Below the pieces are notes generated by a model. It was not told the origin of the DNA. It saw only the letters and a program-made list of their open reading frames with translations, and searched no databases. A DNA stretch of 64,000 nt from Limiplasma sp034927815 (GTDB lineage Bacteria > Bacillota > Clostridia > Christensenellales > Aristaeellaceae): positions 1 to 64,000 of the forward strand of contig JAYFPK010000037.1 in NCBI GenBank assembly GCA_034927815.1. Reading direction: 5' to 3'. Position 1 is the stretch's first letter; every line of letters begins with the position of its first letter. Shown piece by piece: positions 51,861 through 60,794 of this stretch. The position numbers and the translations under genes were made by a program.

Positions 51861-51905
51861 GGCTGCCTTCTGCTTCTGTACGAGGCAGAGGCAGCCTTTC
51901 TTCCT
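51861..51905 (+). terminator. Intra-operon terminator/attenuator after the binding-protein gene
   Basis: Long imperfect arms (51861-51876 and 51882-51896) are followed by TTTCTTCCTTT. It sits between the binding-protein gene and its permeases. Confidence 0.65.
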
Positions 51906-51976
51906 TTCACCTCCGGCAGGATCGCTCCTGGCTTACCCATGGGGCGAGGCAAATTCAGAAAAGGAGGGCCAGCTCC

Positions 51977-52957
51977 ATGAGAAACGATTTGGCGGTCCGG
52001 GCCAAGGCTGCGCGCAAGGGCCTGAGCAAAGTCAATTACAACCGGTACGGCTATTTTTTCGTCCTCCCGTTTGTGGTGGTTTTTATTATTTTTCAGCTGT
52101 ATCCAATCCTGTTCACCTTCCGGACCTCTTTTTCCGACGCCATCGGCTGGGAGAAAATCAACGCCAGCGCCCTGATCGGAACCGGGAATTATAAGCTGTT
52201 CTTTGATCCTGGCAGCGTATTGTTCAAGGAGTTTTGGACCACCTTTCAAAATACCTTGCTGATCTGGATCGTCAACTTCGTTCCGCAAATTGTGATGGCC
52301 TTGCTATTGGCCAACTGGTTTACCGACAGCCGCATGCGCCTGCGCTTCCAGGGCGGCTTTAAGGTAATCATTTTTATGCCCAACATCATCACGGCGGCCA
52401 CCATCGCCATCCTGTTCTTTTCCCTCTTCGGCTATCCCGTGGCCCCTGTGAATACGCTGATGCAGCAGATAGGCGTTTTCAGCAAGCCCTTTGAATTTTT
52501 CCGCAATGTGGAGGCAAGCCGGGGCATTATCAGCTTTATCCAATGGTGGATGTGGTACGGCAATACCATGATTATTCTCACCGCCGGAATCCTGGGCATC
52601 GACCCGACGCTCTTTGAGGCGGGCCTGGTGGACGGGTGCAGAAGCCGGGACATTTTCTGGAAAATTACCATGCCGCTGATTAAGCCTATCCTGCTTTACA
52701 CCTTGGTCACCAGCATGATCGGCGGCTTGCAGATGTTTGATATTCCCCATTTGCTCACCCAGGGGAACCCCAACGGAACCACCAACACCGTCGCCCGCTT
52801 CATCTACAACCAGGCTTTTACCGGTTCTCGCAACTTCAACTATGCCAGCGCCGCGTCGGTGATTCTGTTTGGGATGATTGTGGTGGCCAGCACCATCATG
52901 TTCTTGATGATGAACGACAGGGACCATACCAAGCTTGCCAGGAGGGATGCGAAATGA
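51977..52957 (+). CDS. Sugar ABC transporter permease (MalF/UgpA type)
   Basis: A 326-residue permease of the binding-protein-dependent transport family (PF00528), with about six helices. It begins YGYFFVLPFVVVF after a short cytoplasmic tail. The coupling (EAA-type) segment reads EAGLVDGCRSRDIFWKITMP near residue 214, the site that contacts the ATPase. AAAGGAGGG precedes the ATG, and its end overlaps the next permease by four bases. No ATPase gene is in the operon, so a shared MsmX-like ATPase is expected. Confidence 0.92.
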   Translation: MRNDLAVRAKAARKGLSKVNYNRYGYFFVLPFVVVFIIFQLYPILFTFRTSFSDAIGWEKINASALIGTGNYKLFFDPGSVLFKEFWTTFQNTLLIWIVNFVPQIVMALLLANWFTDSRMRLRFQGGFKVIIFMPNIITAATIAILFFSLFGYPVAPVNTLMQQIGVFSKPFEFFRNVEASRGIISFIQWWMWYGNTMIILTAGILGIDPTLFEAGLVDGCRSRDIFWKITMPLIKPILLYTLVTSMIGGLQMFDIPHLLTQGNPNGTTNTVARFIYNQAFTGSRNFNYASAASVILFGMIVVASTIMFLMMNDRDHTKLARRDAK

Positions 52958-54432
52958 AGCGAAGCGGGCAAATCCTTTTTGTGCTGCTGATGACCGTTAC
53001 CATCGCGGCCATGTTCCTGCCCTTGGCAACCTTTGAGGAGTCCCTAACGGCGGCTTCCAGCGCCGGCATTGAAAAGAGCCAGGAGAAGCTGGTGGACCTT
53101 CAGCGGGCCATGGACCGCTATGTGAAGAACAACGACACGGAGAAGATGACCAAGCAACAGGCGAAGATCGACAAGGAGCAGGCGAAGCTGGATGAGCTGC
53201 TGGCCGAGGCGGAGGTGGCGGCGGCCCAGGAGGGCGGAGGCGGGGAGACCTATGCCATGCTCCCCAACGCTGTCCTTCCCCAGCGCCTTTCCTTTGACCA
53301 GACCCGGATCAACGAGGCCCGGAACTATCAGCCCAATGACGGGCAGTACGTGGCGCTGGTCTACGCCTCCGCGGCGATGCTCCTGGTATCCCTGGGGCTC
53401 TTTCTCCTGGGAGGCGTCAAGGATGTGAGCAAATACTTCACTTTCTCCAGCGTCTTCAACCTGGCGGCGGTGGTGACCCTTGTGTACTGCATCCTCCGCC
53501 TGAAGGCCTTTCCCATCCAGCAGCCCTTCAGCGACGCGAAGCTCACCTGGGTGCAATATGTGCTGATCCTCGCGCCCATCATCGCTCTGGCGGTCAATAT
53601 CGCCTTCATGCACCGCACCAAGCGCACCATGCTGTACGTGCTGCTGACCTTCCTGAGCATCCTGAGCTTGCTGCCCTTCTGGATCATGATCGTCAACGCC
53701 ACCCGGTCCACCTATGAGATCCAGCAGGGCATGTCGCTGCTGCCCAGCTCGTATTTCCAAAACAACCTGCGAATCCTCACCAGCAAGAACTTCGACGTGA
53801 TGGTGGGCTTCCGCAACAGCGCCATCATCGCCTTCGGGTCCACCATCTTGGGCGTGTATTTCTCCGCGCTTACGGCTTATGCCCTGACGGTGTACCAGTT
53901 CAAGGGGAGCAAGCAGCTTTACAAGTTCATCCTGCTGATCATCATGATTCCCACCCAGGTCACGGCCACGGGCTTTTACATGTCCATGTACCGGATGGAT
54001 TTGACCAACAGCTTCGCCCCCCTGATCATCCCCGCCATCGCCTCGCCCAGCACCGTGTTTTTCATGAAGCAGTATTTGGCGGCCAACTTCCAGCTCTCCC
54101 TGGTGGAGGCGGCCCGCATCGACGGCTCTGGAGAGTTCTTCACCTACAACCGCATCGTCATGCCCATCATGGTGCCCGCGCTGGCGACCATGGGCATCAT
54201 GGCGGTGATCGGCTCCTGGAACAACTATCTTACGCCTCTGATGCTGCTGTCCAACCCCGATATGCGCACCTTGCCCATGATGGTGAAGGAGCTGCGGGGC
54301 GATATCTACCGCACGGAATACGGCTCCATTTACCTGGGACTGGCGCTGACGGCCCTTCCCCTGATTTTGGTGTACTTTGCCCTGAGCAAATACATCATTC
54401 AGGGAATCGCGGTGGGCGGCGTCAAGGAATAA
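52954..54432 (+). CDS. Sugar ABC transporter permease (MalG type) with a large N-terminal extension
   Basis: A 492-residue permease, against about 275-300 for the family. The canonical MalG part begins near residue 224 and has the coupling motif VEAARIDGSGEFFTYNR (about 384-400). The added N-terminus has a helix at 7-24, a charged heptad-like coiled-coil (about 39-90), a Gly-rich patch, and three further helices (about 132-153, 163-182, 199-219). Four extra helices keep the core topology, so the 25-131 segment should face outside. The frame is continuous, so this looks like a real domain addition. The extension may contact the binding protein or polymer; that is inference. Confidence 0.88.
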   Translation: MKRSGQILFVLLMTVTIAAMFLPLATFEESLTAASSAGIEKSQEKLVDLQRAMDRYVKNNDTEKMTKQQAKIDKEQAKLDELLAEAEVAAAQEGGGGETYAMLPNAVLPQRLSFDQTRINEARNYQPNDGQYVALVYASAAMLLVSLGLFLLGGVKDVSKYFTFSSVFNLAAVVTLVYCILRLKAFPIQQPFSDAKLTWVQYVLILAPIIALAVNIAFMHRTKRTMLYVLLTFLSILSLLPFWIMIVNATRSTYEIQQGMSLLPSSYFQNNLRILTSKNFDVMVGFRNSAIIAFGSTILGVYFSALTAYALTVYQFKGSKQLYKFILLIIMIPTQVTATGFYMSMYRMDLTNSFAPLIIPAIASPSTVFFMKQYLAANFQLSLVEAARIDGSGEFFTYNRIVMPIMVPALATMGIMAVIGSWNNYLTPLMLLSNPDMRTLPMMVKELRGDIYRTEYGSIYLGLALTALPLILVYFALSKYIIQGIAVGGVKE

Positions 54433-54453
54433 AATGTGAAAGGGAGACTCCAC

Positions 54454-56541
54454 ATGGATATACGGCAAATCACCCAACGGGCCCAGGCGCTTGTGGACCA
54501 AATGACCCTGGAGGAAGCCGCCAGCCAGCTCCGCTATGACGCCCCGGCCATCGAGCGCCTGGGCATTCCCTCCTACAACTGGTGGAGCGAGGCCCTTCAC
54601 GGGGTCGCCCGGGCCGGAACGGCCACGGTGTTCCCCCAGGCCATTGGCCTGGCCGCGATGTTTGATCCCCAGATGCTGGAGGAGATCGCCGGGGCCATCG
54701 CCACCGAGGCACGGGCCAAATACAACGCCAACAGGGCGGAAGGGGACCGGGACATCTACAAGGGGCTGACCATGTGGTCCCCCAATGTGAACATCTTCCG
54801 GGACCCCCGCTGGGGCCGGGGGCATGAGACCTACGGGGAGGACCCCTATCTGACCTCCCGCCTGGGGGTGGCCTTTGTGAAGGGGCTCCAGGGGAAGGGG
54901 AAATACCTGAAGGCCGCCGCCTGCGCCAAGCACTTTGCGGTGCATTCCGGCCCGGAGGCGGAGCGCCACCGCTTCGACGCGGTGGTGGGGGAAAAGGACC
55001 TGCGGGAGACCTACTTGCCCGCCTTTGAGGCCCTGGTGCGGGAAGCCGGGGTGGAAGCCGTGATGGGGGCGTATAACCGGGTGAACGGGGAACCGGCTTG
55101 CGGAAGCCCCACGCTGCTGAAAAAGATCCTCCGGGAGGAATGGGGGTTCCAGGGGCATGTGGTGAGCGACTGCTGGGCCATCAGCGATTTTCACCGCTTC
55201 CATCACGTCACCGACACCCCGACGGAAAGCGCGGCCCTGGCCCTGGAAAACGGCTGCGACCTGAACTGCGGCAACACCTACTTGGTGCTGCTCCAGGCAT
55301 TGCAAGAGGGACTGGTCACAGAGGAGCAGATCCGCCTGGCCGCCACCCGGCTGATGGCGACCCGGATCAAGCTGGGCATGTTCGACCAGGACTGCGAATA
55401 TGACGGCCTTTCCATTTTGGACAACGATACGGAGGAGCACCATGCCCTGGCCCAAAGGGCCGCGGAAAACACCATGGTGCTGCTGAAAAACGACGGCCTG
55501 CTGCCCCTGGCCCTGGAGAAGCTGCGGACCATCGCGGTGATCGGGCCCAATGCCGACGCGGTTCCCGCCCTGGAAGGGAACTACCATGGGACCTCCTCCC
55601 GGTATACCACCTTCCTGGACGGCATCCGCCAGGTGGTGGGAAGCAAGGCGCGCATTCTCTTTGCCCCGGGAAGCGCCACCAAGGAGGACCGGAGCGAAAA
55701 CCTCTCCCAGCGGCCCCACGACCGGCTGGCGGAAGCGGTACAGGTAGCCAAGCACGCCGACGTGGTGGTGCTGTGCGTGGGCCTGGACGAAACCATCGAG
55801 GGGGAGGAAGGGGACCAGGGCAATATCTATTTCTCCGGGGACAAGGTGGATTTGGAGCTGCCCGCGCCCCAGCGCGCACTGGTGGAAGCCGTCGTGCAGG
55901 CCGGAACCCCTGTGGTGACTGTGCTGGCCTGCGGAAGCGCCTTGCGGGTGGAGGAAGGCAACGCGATCCTCTGGGCCGGGTATCCGGGACAGGCGGGTGG
56001 GGCGGCCCTGGCAAGGATTCTCTTTGGGGAGGTATCGCCCTCGGGGAAGCTGCCCGTGACCTTCTACCATGGCCTCCAGGAGCTGCCCCCCTTTGAGGAC
56101 TACGGCATGGAAAACCGCACCTACCGCTATTTCCGCAAGGAGGCGCTGTACCCCTTTGGCTATGGGCTCAGCTATACCCGCTTTGCTTTCTCCGGCGCCG
56201 CCGTAAGCCGGGAGCAGGTTACGGTTCAGGTACAAAACACCGGGCCTGTGGATGCCTGGCAGGTGGTTCAGGCGTATATCCAGCCGGAAAACTGCCCGGA
56301 CGCGCCTGTGAATCCAAGCCTGTGCGCCTTTGCCAGGGTATACCTCAAAGCCGGGGAGAAGAAGGCCGTTGCGCTGCCCTTGGAGGAACGGGCCTTTACC
56401 GTGGTGGACCGGCAAGGCAGGCGCGTGAGGGCGGGCAGCCGGTACCGGGTGTTTGTGGGAGCAAGCCAGCCGGACCCGCGCAGCGCCGCGCTGACGGGGG
56501 AGAAGCCCTTGGAGCTGGAACTGGTATTGGAGGATGCATAA
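54454..56541 (+). CDS. Glycoside hydrolase family 3 beta-glycosidase (beta-xylosidase/beta-glucosidase)
   Basis: A 695-residue GH3 enzyme without a signal peptide, so cytoplasmic. The N-terminal TIM barrel has YNWWSEALHGVARAG, KHFAVHSG and the nucleophile D239 in HVVSDCWAI. The alpha/beta sandwich domain begins near residue 330 (TMVLLKNDGLLPL), and a short fibronectin-like C-terminal domain follows (from about 570). The WWSEALHGV and ATVFPQAI segments are common in GH3 beta-xylosidases. It should split oligosaccharides imported by the upstream transporter. The ATG at 54454 follows AAAGGGAG; the GTG at 54436 is in frame but less likely. Confidence 0.93.
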   Translation: MDIRQITQRAQALVDQMTLEEAASQLRYDAPAIERLGIPSYNWWSEALHGVARAGTATVFPQAIGLAAMFDPQMLEEIAGAIATEARAKYNANRAEGDRDIYKGLTMWSPNVNIFRDPRWGRGHETYGEDPYLTSRLGVAFVKGLQGKGKYLKAAACAKHFAVHSGPEAERHRFDAVVGEKDLRETYLPAFEALVREAGVEAVMGAYNRVNGEPACGSPTLLKKILREEWGFQGHVVSDCWAISDFHRFHHVTDTPTESAALALENGCDLNCGNTYLVLLQALQEGLVTEEQIRLAATRLMATRIKLGMFDQDCEYDGLSILDNDTEEHHALAQRAAENTMVLLKNDGLLPLALEKLRTIAVIGPNADAVPALEGNYHGTSSRYTTFLDGIRQVVGSKARILFAPGSATKEDRSENLSQRPHDRLAEAVQVAKHADVVVLCVGLDETIEGEEGDQGNIYFSGDKVDLELPAPQRALVEAVVQAGTPVVTVLACGSALRVEEGNAILWAGYPGQAGGAALARILFGEVSPSGKLPVTFYHGLQELPPFEDYGMENRTYRYFRKEALYPFGYGLSYTRFAFSGAAVSREQVTVQVQNTGPVDAWQVVQAYIQPENCPDAPVNPSLCAFARVYLKAGEKKAVALPLEERAFTVVDRQGRRVRAGSRYRVFVGASQPDPRSAALTGEKPLELELVLEDA

Positions 56542-56744
56542 GGCTATGGGGAGACTGTGAAGTGCCTGTAAGGGAGGGAGGCGTGCCGTATAGGGCAAAG
56601 GCGTATGGCGGGGCGGCTTCCTCCTGGAGAAGGCCGCGTAACCCCATAAACAGGAAGGGACGATTTCGACCCTGTGTATTTTCATCGGCCGTTTTTTCCG
56701 GCGGGAAACCCATGAATGCCGCTTCCAGCCTTTTCTTTTATGAC

Positions 56745-56780
56745 AAAAGGGCATGATTTCCTAGCGAAATCATGCCCTTT
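56745..56780 (-). terminator. Terminator downstream of the DUF488 gene
   Basis: Perfect 15-base arms (56746-56760 and 56766-56780) around a five-base loop. On the minus strand the stem is followed by TGTCATAAAAG after its own TTTT, so it best fits the minus-strand gene. It may also limit read-through from the GH3 operon. Confidence 0.65.
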
Positions 56781-56838
56781 GCGGCGGTGCGCGCTGTTCT
56801 TTGCGCCGTCAACCGCCCCTCGCCCCGATGCCGGGCCT

Positions 56839-57204
56839 CTACACCTTTGATAGTTCCTCCAGATAGGCCTTTAAGACAACCGCGTGGTTGATTTGGGGGT
56901 CCTTGGCTCCATACAGCAAAGTGACGTTGCCTTCCTTGCTCTGGAAAACCACCTGCTCCGCCGCTGCCTGCGCCTGGGGATTGGCGGTGAGCTCGGCGCG
57001 GTAAAGCCCGGCGAATTCCTCAAAATGTTCCGCTTTGTGCCCAAACCAGGTCCGAAGCTGGGGGCTGGGGGACAGCTCCTTTACCCATCCGTCCAGGCGC
57101 GCCTTTTCCTTGGAGATTCCCCTTGGCCACAGGCGGTCCACCAGCAGGCGGATGCCGTCGCTTTCCTGGAACGGATCATAGATCCGTTTGATTTGCAATG
57201 CCAT
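56839..57204 (-). CDS. DUF488-family protein (YeaO-like)
   Basis: A 121-residue cytoplasmic protein of the DUF488/YeaO family, function unknown. The signature RLLVDRLWPRGISKEKA (residues 19-35), WFGHKAEHFEEF and TLLYGAKDPQINHAVVL are clear. It is a single-gene unit. Confidence 0.9.
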   Translation of the reverse strand: MALQIKRIYDPFQESDGIRLLVDRLWPRGISKEKARLDGWVKELSPSPQLRTWFGHKAEHFEEFAGLYRAELTANPQAQAAAEQVVFQSKEGNVTLLYGAKDPQINHAVVLKAYLEELSKV

Positions 57205-57260
57205 ACCCGTATCCTTTCCCTATGCGGGGCTTTCCTACGCCGCGCGAGGCTTTCGGCGGT

Positions 57261-57901
57261 TCAGTATTCCAGCGTATACAGCGGGACCCAGGCGCGGTAG
57301 CTCCGCTCAGCGCTCTGCCATTCCACCTGGGCGTAGCCGTTTTCGATGGCGATTATGACCGCGTCCTGGCCTTCCTCCACCATCAGCCTATCGTATATGT
57401 CATACCCCTTGCAGGGCCGTACATGGCCCAGGATGTAATACCAACCACCGCCGGGTACTCCAGCGGGTCTTCCTCGGGCACGCTGTTCAGGTCAAAGGTG
57501 GTGGTATCAAAGCGCTTCAGCCCCGTATAGACGCGCCGCAGCTTGTTTCGGTAGGGAACCTCGCACTGTATCCAGCAAACATCGCTCCGGTCATAGGCAA
57601 AAGAAAGCAGCCGGACATACTCGCCCTTTACCTTGTAGGTTCCCGTTTCGCTGTACTGGGTGGAGGGGCCGCTTCGGGTAGCGAGCTTGTCTATGGTCAG
57701 CCCTTCCAGGATGTACTCAAAAGCTTCCTCCTGCTCCCAAAGGGGAGTTGGGGCGGGAAAGATCCATTCGGCAGCCTCCCCGGAGCCAAAGGAGCCGTAT
57801 CCTCCTGCCGCGGCTGTTGCGTCCGCCATGCCGCAGAAGCACTGGAGTAGCGTGCAAACCAGTAAGAGTGCCGCCGTGGGAAGAAACAATGGCTTTTTCA
57901 T
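57261..57901 (-). pseudogene. Frameshifted gene for a secreted SH3-like domain protein
   Basis: The first frame starts at 57901 (MKKPLFLPTAALLLVC signal peptide, AAAGGAGC upstream) and contains an SH3b-like repeat (LATRSGPSTQYSETGTY). It stops at 57383 after an odd tail. In another frame of the same strand, a clearly homologous continuation begins near 57450 with GGWYYILGHVRPCKGYDIYD and runs through VEEGQDAVIIAIENGYAQVEW to a stop at 57261. A one-base deletion (or two-base insertion) between about 57445 and 57470 explains this. The original protein would be about 213 residues. Its promoter, TTGACC (57999-58004) with TATAAT (57976-57981) at 17 bases, looks intact. Sequencing error is the main alternative. 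Confidence 0.75.
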
Positions 57902-58297
57902 GCCGCAAACAGCTCCTTTCCGCCTATGCAAAAGGCAATCCAGACCGTTTCCTGATTCCACCTTATTCCAATAATATTATAGATTCCCCTGGCAAGGGGG
58001 TCAATGGCAATTTTCTGGGAATGGGCGCAGACCCTGGAGAGTGGGGGGGAACAGGGTTGTGAATAGAATACTGCGTGTGGAATATGCCCTCGGTTTCGGG
58101 GGATGACGTCTGCCCCTTTGTAGGGGAAATCCGGTGCGCCATGGCCGGAGCTGCATACCCGGGCGAAGGGATACCGCATAGGGGTACCCCATTGGGCAGA
58201 TGAACTCACCCTTCCCAAACATTTCTTGCTTGCCAGTCATTTGCCTCCTGAAATCCGTCTAACGGGCGTCATGACAAATCAAGCGCCGAGGTGTCCG
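57902..58297. other. Divergent intergenic region with one clear promoter
   Basis: It contains the minus-strand promoter of the frameshifted gene (TTGACC 57999-58004, TATAAT 57976-57981) and a GGGGTACCCC palindrome (58181-58190). No gene was recognised and no confident plus-strand promoter was found for the sigma-factor gene. Confidence 0.6.
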
Positions 58298-58771
58298 ATG
58301 AACAAACAGGAATTTACCCACAGGGTCGTCGCCTGCGAGCAAAGGCTGTTCCGCATTGCCTACCTTACGCTGGGAAGCTATGCCTCCTGCGAGGACGCAG
58401 TGCAGGAAACGCTGTTAAAGGCGTGGGCAAGCAGAGGCTCCCTTCGAAATCCTGCGTACTTTGAAACATGGCTTGTGCGCATTCTGATCAACGAATGCCG
58501 GAACCTGCAGCGCCGCAAAAGCGCTGCTCCAATTCCAGAGCTTCCACAGGAGGCTACGCTGCCGGAGCCGCCGGACGAAATCCTGGGGGACGCCTTGCGG
58601 GCGCTGGACCCTAAATACCGCACGCCCATTCTGCTGCACCACTTGGAGGGATACACGGTTCGGGAAGCGGCGTCCATCCTCCACATAACCCCGGGGGTCG
58701 TCCGCTGGCGGCTGGAGCAGGGGAAGCGGAAGCTCGGGGAATTGCTTGCGGACGAGGAGGAGTTTGAATGA
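58298..58771 (+). CDS. RNA polymerase sigma factor, sigma-70 family (ECF type)
   Basis: A 157-residue extracytoplasmic-function sigma factor. Region 2 covers about residues 5-70 (YLTLGSYASCEDAVQETLLKAW), and region 4 about 95-150 (helix-turn-helix GYTVREAASILHITPGVVRWRL). The ATG at 58298 is preceded by GAGGTGTCCG; upstream in-frame ATGs lack a ribosome binding site. The stop overlaps the next gene (ATGA), which encodes a membrane protein expected to hold the sigma factor inactive until signalled. Confidence 0.92.
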   Translation: MNKQEFTHRVVACEQRLFRIAYLTLGSYASCEDAVQETLLKAWASRGSLRNPAYFETWLVRILINECRNLQRRKSAAPIPELPQEATLPEPPDEILGDALRALDPKYRTPILLHHLEGYTVREAASILHITPGVVRWRLEQGKRKLGELLADEEEFE

Positions 58772-59943
58772 AGCGCGTAACGCTATCCAACGCTTGCCCG
58801 CCGATGCCGGAGGCGTTCCATCACCACATCATCAGGACCATCGACCCATTGGAGGAGAGAAAGCTGCCCAAAGGAAGGCGGTTATCCGCCGTGCTGGCCG
58901 CGGTATTGATTGGTGTGCCGCTCCTGATGGGTTTGGCCTACGCCGCGACGCAAAGCGGCCTGCTGGGCAGCCTGTTTGGCAACAGGGCCCCATCGGAGGC
59001 CGCCCAGGCGCTGCTTCAGGCCGGAGAGCGCGCCGAGCATAACGGCGTCACGCTGGCGGTGGACGAATACCTGTTGGATGGCAACCTATTACACGTAACC
59101 TGTACCTTTCTTTCTAATGTGGAGGAACCCCTCGTCTGTGGGATAGCGTTCCCTACCGTCAACGGCGCGGCGGTTCACAGCGGCTCCTTCAGCTTGGGTG
59201 TCGGCATGGATACGCTGCTGGACCTGAAAAAAGGCGTGCCCGTTACCCTGTACATGAGCGCCAGCCTGGGCGGCGGCGTAGATACCCAAGCTCCGGTTGA
59301 AATCGGAGTAACGGGCTATGCCATGAAGCCCGTGGCCGACCTTAAGGCGTTGAGCGCCGGGGTCAAGGTCATGGATGGCGCTGAAGGCCAGTATGACCTT
59401 TGGTCCGAGGAGGTGACCAATCTCCTGGACGGTTCGCAATCAATCGCCGATGCCTACGAAACGCTGGGCTATACCAAGACAGTGGCGGAGTTGCCGGTGA
59501 AAATCACGGTACAGCCCGAAATGCTCAAAGCGATAAAACACACCGCTGTATACGGACAGGATATCTTTGATTTCCCTGAATACACGCTCAAGGTCATCCG
59601 CGCGGACTTCGGCGCGGCTTCCACGGTGGTGGAGATACACATGTATCCCAAGCGCCCATTTGGGGGATCTAAGGATGATGGGGGAAGCGATGACCCGCTT
59701 TTGAACCGGTCTTTTATGCTGCTTGGCCCGGACGGCGAGGATTTGACAAAAGGCCAGATCGGCGGCGGCTGGGATAGCGGCATTATGGGAGAAGGGGAAG
59801 AAAACGGAGAGCCGGAGCATTACTGCTGGCTGGGGGAATGGGGGCCCATCGAGGCGCCGGATCAAGTGGTCCTCATGCCTTGTGATTTTGATAGCGAAGA
59901 ATACATCGAAGCGGAGGCCGTGACGGTTACCTTGGCGAAATAG
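58768..59943 (+). CDS. Membrane anti-sigma factor-like protein (DUF4179-type)
   Basis: A 391-residue single-pass membrane protein: a short cytoplasmic N-terminus (1-40), one transmembrane helix (about 42-62, LSAVLAAVLIGVPLLMGLAY) and a large beta-rich extracytoplasmic region. The layout and tight coupling to an ECF sigma gene indicate the cognate anti-sigma factor. Unlike many, the cytoplasmic part lacks a zinc-binding HxxxCxxC motif, so the sigma contact must be of another type. The C-terminal region resembles the remnant at 30499-30981. The outer domain presumably senses an envelope signal. Confidence 0.78.
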   Translation: MKRVTLSNACPPMPEAFHHHIIRTIDPLEERKLPKGRRLSAVLAAVLIGVPLLMGLAYAATQSGLLGSLFGNRAPSEAAQALLQAGERAEHNGVTLAVDEYLLDGNLLHVTCTFLSNVEEPLVCGIAFPTVNGAAVHSGSFSLGVGMDTLLDLKKGVPVTLYMSASLGGGVDTQAPVEIGVTGYAMKPVADLKALSAGVKVMDGAEGQYDLWSEEVTNLLDGSQSIADAYETLGYTKTVAELPVKITVQPEMLKAIKHTAVYGQDIFDFPEYTLKVIRADFGAASTVVEIHMYPKRPFGGSKDDGGSDDPLLNRSFMLLGPDGEDLTKGQIGGGWDSGIMGEGEENGEPEHYCWLGEWGPIEAPDQVVLMPCDFDSEEYIEAEAVTVTLAK

Positions 59944-59997
59944 GCGCAATCCGCCCCAAGGGGAAGCGCCGGCGCGCCATGCGCAAAACGGCCATCA

Positions 59998-60028
59998 CAA
60001 AAATCCGGCCTGTGGGCCGGATTTTTAT
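59998..60028 (+). terminator. Terminator of the sigma/anti-sigma operon
   Basis: Twelve-base arms (59999-60010 and 60015-60026) capped by TGTG, with A- and T-rich outer ends. Confidence 0.85.
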
Positions 60029-60176
60029 GCCGTGGAGGAAGATGCATCATGGCTCGGGCGCGGGGATATTGCGCCGCTATATGCGCCGATCCCGCCAACA
60101 TGGGATTGGATCAGGCAAGGATGGCAAGCGGTAAACCCCTCGGAGGCAAACCTCCCGTAGGAAGCGGGGTGTTACG

Positions 60177-60794
60177 TCAATACCGCTTATATAGCTCTCT
60201 TTTTTTCAGCCCGTTTTTCCTGGCTTGAAGCCGCCAGTTCATATGCGCGGCCTGGATGTATAGGAAGCGCGGAAAGTTGGGGTCAAGGGTGACATTCTCC
60301 GCGGAACGTCCTTGCAAAATCGTATCCGCCAGTGTATGTAGCGTTTGTCCCAGCCGGGTCAACGGCCCCGCGCCGATTGGCGCGCTGTGCACCATGCCTC
60401 CTGCGCCGATGCCGATGCCCTGCCCCCATATCAGTCCGGCTTCCTGGGTAAAATGCTGCATCATCTCCAAGGCCGGCGCGTTTTGACAACCATCGTAAAA
60501 CCCGTTGTTGACCAGCGCATAGACCTTGGCCTGGGGCGCGGCCTGGGCAATCGCGGGACAAATTTGCTCCAGCTGGCGCAGCAGGTTGGCCGGAATGCCA
60601 TCCACATACAACGGGAAGGCAAATACGATTGCGCCGCACCCATGCACGGCGTGAAGCAACGCCGGCGCATCCCCGGATGCGCTGTCATGCCATAGGATTT
60701 CCGCGCCGGTTAAGCATTTTTCCAACGCCAGCAAAACGGTTTTGCTGGCGCTGTCCCCGCGTTTCGGGCTTGCGTTGATCAAGGCAATCTTCAT
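60177..60794 (-). CDS. Flavodoxin-fold NAD(P)H-dependent oxidoreductase
   Basis: A 205-residue protein of the NADPH-dependent FMN reductase/flavodoxin superfamily. It starts with the strand and FMN phosphate-binding loop MKIALINASPKRGDSASKT, followed by IVFAFPLYVDGIPANLL (FMN contact). It should reduce flavins, quinones or small electron acceptors. The frame is open to 61214, but the ATG at 60794 overlaps the stop of the next upstream gene (ATGA) and matches the family start. Confidence 0.85.
   Translation of the reverse strand: MKIALINASPKRGDSASKTVLLALEKCLTGAEILWHDSASGDAPALLHAVHGCGAIVFAFPLYVDGIPANLLRQLEQICPAIAQAAPQAKVYALVNNGFYDGCQNAPALEMMQHFTQEAGLIWGQGIGIGAGGMVHSAPIGAGPLTRLGQTLHTLADTILQGRSAENVTLDPNFPRFLYIQAAHMNWRLQARKNGLKKRELYKRY

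Noticed and set aside
53044..56754. A 1,236-codon open frame on the minus strand
   Set aside because: It is antisense to the MalG-type permease and GH3 genes, which have clear family motifs. Long antisense frames arise from GC-rich codon use, and its translation is low-complexity with no recognisable domain.
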